Shown: positions 6,024 to 10,295 of the stretch, piece after piece
Layout of the letters: every line of letters starts with the position of its first letter
Numbering within the stretch: position 1 is the first letter of the stretch
Assembly (NCBI GenBank): GCA_013002925.1
Contig: JABDLQ010000099.1
Coordinates: 1-10,295 of the forward strand
Direction: 5' to 3'
Source: Gammaproteobacteria bacterium
Lineage (GTDB): Bacteria; Pseudomonadota; Gammaproteobacteria; Steroidobacterales; SZUA-146
DNA: 10,295 nucleotides
Notes under the pieces: generated by a model
The model's input: only the letters and a program-made list of their open reading frames with translations
Databases searched by the model: none
What the model was told of the DNA's origin: nothing
Made by a program: the position numbers and the translations under genes

Positions 6024-9000
6024 CTACATATTGCGACGGTATTGCCCACCCACCGTAAACAGTGCGTCGGTAATTTGCCCCAGTGAACAATGCCTCACCG
6101 CGTCCATCAGTGCCGCAAAGCCGTTGCCACCGCTGACGATTGCCTGCTGGACGGCGGCCAGTGCATCAGCTGACTGATCACTGTGTCGTTCCCTGAATTT
6201 TTGTACCCGCTCGATCTGGCTTTGTTTTTCAGCATCCGTCGAACGAGCCAGTTCAATGGGAATGTTTTGAGCTGACTGGTCTGGTAAAAAAGTATTTACA
6301 CCGATGATGGGCAGGGAACCATCATGTTTCCTGTGCTCATAATACAGTGATTCTTCCTGAATCTTACCGCGTTGATACCCACTTTCCATCGCACCCAGCA
6401 CGCCACCGCGTTCTGAAATGCGTTCAAATTCCTGTAACACGGCTTCTTCAACGAGGTCCGTGAGTTCGTCGATAATAAACGACCCCTGCGACGGATTTTC
6501 ATTGCGAGCCAGGCCGAATTCCCGGTTAATTATCAGCTGTATGGCCATCGCGCGGCGTACCGACTCTTCAGTCGGTGTGGTGATGGCCTCGTCGTAAGCA
6601 TTGGTGTGCAGGCTGTTGCAATTATCATATATCGCAATCAGGGCCTGCAACGTCGTGCGGATATCATTGAAATCCATTTCCTGGGCGTGCAGTGAGCGGC
6701 CCGATGTCTGAATATGGTATTTGAGTTTTTGCGAACGTTGATTGGCGCCGTATTTGTCGCGCATGGTGGTTGCCCAGATACGCCGTGCAACGCGCCCCAT
6801 TACGGTATATTCAGGGTCCATGCCATTGGAGAAAAAGAATGACAGGTTTGGCGCAAACTCATCGATGTGCATGCCCCGGGCCAGGTAGGTCTCTACATAG
6901 GTGAAGCCATTGGCCAGGGTGAAGGCCAGCTGTGAGATCGGATTAGCGCCAGCTTCGGCTATATGATAACCGCTGATGGATACCGAGTAGAACTTGCGGA
7001 TGGAGTGATCGATAAAGTATTGCTGAATATCCCCCATCATGCGCAGGCTGAAATCCGTCGAAAAGATGCAGGTGTTTTGTCCCTGGTCCTCTTTGAGGAT
7101 GTCGGCCTGGACTGTGCCGCGCACATTCGCCAGTGCGTAGGCACGGATGTTTGCAGACTCCTCGTCATTTGGTGCCCGGCCATGTTCAGCCGCAAAACGC
7201 TCTAATTGCTGGTCGATTGCGGTGTTCAGGAAAAACGCGAGGATAGTGGGTGCCGGGCCGTTGATCGTCATCGACACCGAGGTGCGTGGATCACATAGAT
7301 CAAAGCCGTCATAGAGTGCTTTCATGTCATCGAGCGTGGCGATGGACACACCCGCGTTGCCAATCTTGCCGTATATATCCGGTCGTGTGGCCGGATCAAA
7401 CCCGTACAGCGTTACCGAGTCGAACGCAGTCGACAGTCGTTTGGCTTCGGAATGTTCCGAGAGCTGTCGAAAGCGGCGATTTGTGCGAAAGGCATCACCT
7501 TCACCGGCAAACATGCGCGCCGGATCTTCGCCTTCGCGCTTGAACTCAAACACGCCGGCGGTAAAGGGAAAGCGACCGGGTACATTGTCTTTCATCAGCC
7601 ACTTGAGACGTTCGCCATCATCGACATATGTCGGCATCGACACTTTTGGAATACGGTTGCCGGACAAACTGGTAAAACTGGTGGTTTGAGTCAGCGATTT
7701 GCCAGAGGGCAGGGTGATCTCCAGGGTGTCACCTGCATAACGTGCCACCAGATCGTCCCATTCTGTCAGCAGCTCTTTGGCTGTATGCGACAGCGCCTGA
7801 TCAGTACGGTCGGCAAGTTTCTGCACCGCAGCGGATTCCGCACCGCTTTCCTGCAGCATTTCAAGCGTGGCACACACCTGCTGCCGCGCACGTGCAGCCT
7901 GCGCCTGTTGATTTACGCCGGCGTGATAGGCACGCACCGTTTCGGCGATTTCTGCCAGATAACGCTGGCGCTGTGCGGGTACGATAATGGTTTTTTCTGA
8001 AGAACTGCGGTGTCCGACTGTCGGTAGTATCGAGGAATAATCGGTGAGGCCCTTGTCGCGCAACAAACCGAGCAAATGCTGGTAGGCTGCGGTGACACCA
8101 TCGTCATTAAAACGCGCAGCGATGCTGCCAAACACCGGCATTTCATCCGCCGGTCGGCCAAACTCCTGGCGGTTGCGCTGTACCTGTTTGGAAACATCGC
8201 GTAAGGCATCGTCGCTGCCCTTGCGATCAAATTTGTTGATCACCACGATGTCGGCAAAATCCAGCATATCGATTTTCTCAAGTTGGCTTTGTGCCCCAAA
8301 CTCCGGGGTCATCACGTACATTGACGTATCGACATAAGGAACGATTCCGGCATCTCCCTGCCCGATTCCAGGAGTTTCGATAATAACCAGGTCGTAGCCA
8401 CTGGCTTTTACGGCATTCACTACGTCACCCAGATGTGATGGCACCTCTCCGCGCGTGCCACGAGTGGCCAGCGACCGCATGTAGACATTGGGCACATAAA
8501 TCGCGTTCATGCGGATGCGATCGCCAAGCAATGCACCGCCGGTTTTACGCCGCGTTGGATCGATCGCAATGACGGCAATGCGTATGGTGTTGGCACTGTC
8601 CTGCCGAAAGCGCAAAATGATTTCGTCGGTTAGTGATGATTTGCCGGCACCGCCGGTGCCGGTGATGCCAAGAACGGGGACAGTGGCGGCTGCAGCTTCA
8701 AGTGCAGCCAGCTGTTGTGGTGAATACAGACCGCGTTCGATCGCGGTAATCACCTGCGGCAACGTTGTATCTGACGGATCGGCCAGTTGCTCAATCGCCG
8801 GAGGCTGCACAGCCGCCTGTACCGCCGCAGTGCGGGTCATCATGTCGTCGATCATGCCCTGCAAACCGAGTTGCTGACCGTCATGCGGCGAGTAAATGCG
8901 TTCGACCCCGTAGTCGTGCAGTTCCTGGATTTCATCAAAGACAATCACACCGCCACCACCGCCGAATACGCGGATATGAGAAGCGCCCTGCGCCTTGAGT

Positions 9001-9287
9001 TTGTCGATCATGTATTTGAAATATTCAACGTGACCACCCTGATAAGAACTTACGGCAATGGCCTGGACATCCTCCTGGATGGCCGAGGCAACGACTTCGG
9101 CAACTGAGCGGTTGTGGGCCAGATGAATGACTTCGGCACCTGAGGATTGCAGGATGCGACGCATGATATTGATCGACGCATCATGACCATCAAACAGGCT
9201 GGCGGCGGTGACAAAGCGCAAAGGGACGTCCTGTGCCTGGGCGGCGCCGTGGGGCGGTTTTTGAACGAGTGGGCTGACATTGCTCAT
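6024..9287 (-). CDS. icmF: Fused isobutyryl-CoA mutase with MeaI-type G-protein chaperone (IcmF)
   Basis: The enzyme interconverts isobutyryl-CoA and n-butyryl-CoA using adenosylcobalamin, and carries its own GTPase chaperone for cofactor loading. At 1087 residues it has the full IcmF length. Residues about 22-150 are the B12-binding domain, with LFDGHDASIN (31-40, His35 the likely lower cobalt ligand), SSYQGGH (80-86) and FGGGGG (108-113). Residues about 175-420 are the MeaI-like G domain, with Walker A GITGTGGAGKSS (207-218), ETPGIGQGDAG (304-314) and NKFD (351-354). A linker leads to the TIM-barrel substrate domain (from about 550), with SGYHIAEAGANP (772-783). Aligned by motif to methylmalonyl-CoA mutase, the Tyr position in RQYAG is Phe593 here (RMFAGEG), and the Arg position in ILKEFMVRNT is Gln737 (ILKEDQGQNT). 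This Phe/Gln pair marks isobutyryl-CoA mutases. The ATG overlaps the TetR gene stop as ATGA. Related CoA substrates such as isovaleryl-CoA are possible. Confidence 0.96.
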   Translation of the reverse strand: MSNVSPLVQKPPHGAAQAQDVPLRFVTAASLFDGHDASINIMRRILQSSGAEVIHLAHNRSVAEVVASAIQEDVQAIAVSSYQGGHVEYFKYMIDKLKAQGASHIRVFGGGGGVIVFDEIQELHDYGVERIYSPHDGQQLGLQGMIDDMMTRTAAVQAAVQPPAIEQLADPSDTTLPQVITAIERGLYSPQQLAALEAAAATVPVLGITGTGGAGKSSLTDEIILRFRQDSANTIRIAVIAIDPTRRKTGGALLGDRIRMNAIYVPNVYMRSLATRGTRGEVPSHLGDVVNAVKASGYDLVIIETPGIGQGDAGIVPYVDTSMYVMTPEFGAQSQLEKIDMLDFADIVVINKFDRKGSDDALRDVSKQVQRNRQEFGRPADEMPVFGSIAARFNDDGVTAAYQHLLGLLRDKGLTDYSSILPTVGHRSSSEKTIIVPAQRQRYLAEIAETVRAYHAGVNQQAQAARARQQVCATLEMLQESGAESAAVQKLADRTDQALSHTAKELLTEWDDLVARYAGDTLEITLPSGKSLTQTTSFTSLSGNRIPKVSMPTYVDDGERLKWLMKDNVPGRFPFTAGVFEFKREGEDPARMFAGEGDAFRTNRRFRQLSEHSEAKRLSTAFDSVTLYGFDPATRPDIYGKIGNAGVSIATLDDMKALYDGFDLCDPRTSVSMTINGPAPTILAFFLNTAIDQQLERFAAEHGRAPNDEESANIRAYALANVRGTVQADILKEDQGQNTCIFSTDFSLRMMGDIQQYFIDHSIRKFYSVSISGYHIAEAGANPISQLAFTLANGFTYVETYLARGMHIDEFAPNLSFFFSNGMDPEYTVMGRVARRIWATTMRDKYGANQRSQKLKYHIQTSGRSLHAQEMDFNDIRTTLQALIAIYDNCNSLHTNAYDEAITTPTEESVRRAMAIQLIINREFGLARNENPSQGSFIIDELTDLVEEAVLQEFERISERGGVLGAMESGYQRGKIQEESLYYEHRKHDGSLPIIGVNTFLPDQSAQNIPIELARSTDAEKQSQIERVQKFRERHSDQSADALAAVQQAIVSGGNGFAALMDAVRHCSLGQITDALFTVGGQYRRNM

Positions 9288-9925
9288 GCGCTGTGTCCTT
9301 GAGTCATATAAAGGGTCATGGTGTGAACAAGCTGGTCGTGCAATTGTTTGATACCTGCATGATCATCGGGGTGTGCCAGCCAGTGATAGGCAATCCCGAT
9401 AATTGATGCGCCGAACTGCCCGGCGATCGCGTGTGCATCCAATTGTTGGTCGGCTGCCCTGGTCCGATTGGCAGCGTTGACCCAGGTCGCAACATCATCG
9501 CGCCGTCGGGCGTCGATGCCGAGTACGATGTTTTTGGTATCGGACTCAGGTCCCGCCGAACTAAACCATAAAATATAAAACGCGCGCATATGCTGGCCAT
9601 CGGCCAGCAAGAAACGGTAATGCGTATGAATCGCGGCGTGCATGGCAGCCAGTCCGGTTTTGCCGGCCGTAGCGGCGGTCAGTTGCTGCAACCACTGCTC
9701 GCCAACCGAGCGCACCACAAATTCAAACAGCCCCTGCTTCGACCCGAAGCGGTATCCTGCCAGGCCCCGGCTGTAGCCGGCCCGCTCACCGACGTCCTTG
9801 AGCGTAGTTTTTTCCGGGCCGTGCGCAACAATGAGCTCGACGGCCGCGTCAAGCATACGGCGGTCCGAGCGATCCGTGCGTTCGGCATGAGTCTGGCGCG
9901 GGCGTCCGGCAGGTGCTGGGGGCAT
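9284..9925 (-). CDS. TetR/AcrR-family transcriptional regulator, probable repressor of icmF
   Basis: The protein is a one-component DNA-binding regulator that probably represses its own operon, and so icmF, until an acyl-CoA or related ligand binds. From the ATG at 9925 it has 213 residues. A basic, proline-rich tail (about 1-22) precedes the N-terminal three-helix DNA-binding domain: DRRMLDAAVELIVAHG (21-36), then the helix-turn-helix TTLKDVGERAGYSRGLAGYRF (about 40-60) and GSKQGLFEFVV. The rest is a helical ligand-binding domain without a recognisable signature, as usual for TetR proteins. I preferred the ATG to the in-frame TTG at 9949 because the TTG lies inside the palindrome and close to the inferred transcription start. 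GGA lies about 7-10 bases before the ATG. Its stop overlaps the icmF ATG, so both are made from one mRNA. TetR-type genes beside icmF are known in other Proteobacteria. The ligand is inferred, not seen. Confidence 0.92.
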   Translation of the reverse strand: MPPAPAGRPRQTHAERTDRSDRRMLDAAVELIVAHGPEKTTLKDVGERAGYSRGLAGYRFGSKQGLFEFVVRSVGEQWLQQLTAATAGKTGLAAMHAAIHTHYRFLLADGQHMRAFYILWFSSAGPESDTKNIVLGIDARRRDDVATWVNAANRTRAADQQLDAHAIAGQFGASIIGIAYHWLAHPDDHAGIKQLHDQLVHTMTLYMTQGHSA

Positions 9926-9936
9926 GATAGTTCCAT

Positions 9937-9953
9937 TTGCTTGCGTCAAGCAA
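9937..9953. promoter_or_regulatory. 17-base palindrome, likely operator of the TetR-family regulator
   Basis: TTGCTTG-CGT-CAAGCAA is a perfect 7-base inverted repeat around a 3-base centre. It lies 12 bases upstream of the regulator ATG, touches the inferred -10 box and covers the expected transcription start. This is where a TetR-family repressor usually binds to control its own promoter. Binding itself is inference. Confidence 0.7.
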
Positions 9954-9981
9954 GTATATTCTCAACACGCAGACTATACAA
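9953..9981 (-). promoter_or_regulatory. Sigma70-like promoter of the tetR-icmF operon
   Basis: On the minus strand TTGTAT (plus 9976-9981) and TATACT (plus 9953-9958) are separated by exactly 17 bases. They match four of six and five of six positions of the housekeeping -35 and -10 boxes. Transcription would begin near 9946, inside the palindrome at 9937-9953, giving a leader of about 20 bases before the ATG at 9925. Confidence 0.6.
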
Positions 9982-10031
9982 GGCCCAGCGAGAACCATGT
10001 AACCCTATGTTTTTATATGATTATAGTTATT

Positions 10032-10045
10032 TATTCCCAGGAATA
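10032..10045. promoter_or_regulatory. Palindrome TATTCC-CA-GGAATA, possible binding site
   Basis: A 6-2-6 palindrome lies about 50 bases upstream of the -35 box of the tetR-icmF promoter and 38 bases after the stop of the gene entering from the right. It may be a regulator site or chance. A second palindrome, GCAATG-A-CATTGC at 10057-10069, is close by and could instead be a small hairpin at the end of the upstream transcript. Confidence 0.25.
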
Positions 10046-10083
10046 TCGCATCCGGCGCAATGACATTGCAGCAGGTTCAGGGT

Positions 10084-10295
10084 TCAGGAAATCGGCTGGG
10101 CAGGGCGGCGCGTGACGGCACCATCGCAAGGTTGGCGTCGGCAGCTGATTTCCAGCGCCTGCAGATCGCTGACCTTTTCATTGAAATAATTGCTGCCGAT
10201 CTGAAACACCGCGTGATGCGGGTCGCGCTGATGAAACTGGATTACCGGTGACAGCTGCGTGCCGACCGGAAAATCTTCGTCGGTCATGATTTTCA
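10084..10295 (-). CDS. Unrecognised protein, C-terminal part (gene continues beyond right edge)
   Basis: The minus-strand frame is open from the right edge to a TGA at 10084-10086 and encodes about 69 residues ending RRPAQPIS. It includes FPVGTQLSPVIQFHQRDP and FQIGSNYFNEKVSDLQALE. Codon choice (CTG, CAG, CGC, GGC, ATC) resembles the other real genes here, which favours this strand over the overlapping plus-strand frame at 10060-10251. An ATG at 10287 is in frame but has no ribosome binding site in view, so the gene more likely begins outside the window. I do not recognise the family. It lies upstream of the tetR-icmF promoter on the same strand. Confidence 0.5.
   Translation of the reverse strand, partial: KIMTDEDFPVGTQLSPVIQFHQRDPHHAVFQIGSNYFNEKVSDLQALEISCRRQPCDGAVTRRPAQPIS

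Noticed and set aside
7913..8230. Minus-strand open frame of 105 codons inside icmF
   Set aside because: It lies in another frame of icmF, whose protein is complete and full of conserved motifs.
10060..10251. Plus-strand open frame of 63 codons at the right end
   Set aside because: It overlaps the minus-strand frame at 10084-10295, which has more gene-like codon use and runs in the same direction as all other genes.

Overview
The window looks like ordinary chromosome of a proteobacterium, most probably a gammaproteobacterium of moderate GC content. Pointers are an MSHA-type (mannose-sensitive haemagglutinin) type IV pilus assembly cluster and a fused B12-dependent isobutyryl-CoA mutase (IcmF) encoded with a TetR-family regulator. 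All recognisable genes lie on the minus strand, so gene order runs from high to low coordinates. I cannot name a genus.

Right part (10295 to about 6000): the 3' end of an unrecognised gene enters from the right edge and stops at 10084. After 158 bases holding a sigma70-like promoter and a 17-base palindrome comes a TetR-family gene (9925-9284). It overlaps the icmF start by 4 bases (ATGA). The pair reads as an autoregulated operon controlling a coenzyme B12-dependent acyl-CoA carbon-skeleton mutase with a built-in G-protein chaperone.

Middle (about 6023-4194): a 555-base gap, a single type IV prepilin gene (5468-5070, MshA-like), and then an 876-base gap. I find no convincing gene in either gap. 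The second gap contains several inverted repeats, including a nearly perfect long hairpin at 4964-5014 just downstream of the pilin and a possible multi-stem leader upstream of the next operon.

Left part (4193-1): a compact operon of five overlapping or closely spaced genes, mshI (PilM-like), a PilN-like gene (mshI2), mshJ (PilO-like), mshK (PilP-like) and mshL (secretin, cut by the left edge). Together they encode the inner-membrane platform, the periplasmic link and the outer-membrane pore of an MSHA-type pilus machine. The pilin upstream may be its substrate. The assembly ATPase (MshE), platform protein (MshG) and minor pilins are not seen and may lie beyond the left edge.

I found no mobile element, CRISPR array, rRNA or tRNA. 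Most of the window is conventional. The points worth a second look are the non-coding stretches around the pilin, the separate pilin position, the substrate-determining residues of the mutase, and the operator-promoter arrangement of the TetR gene.
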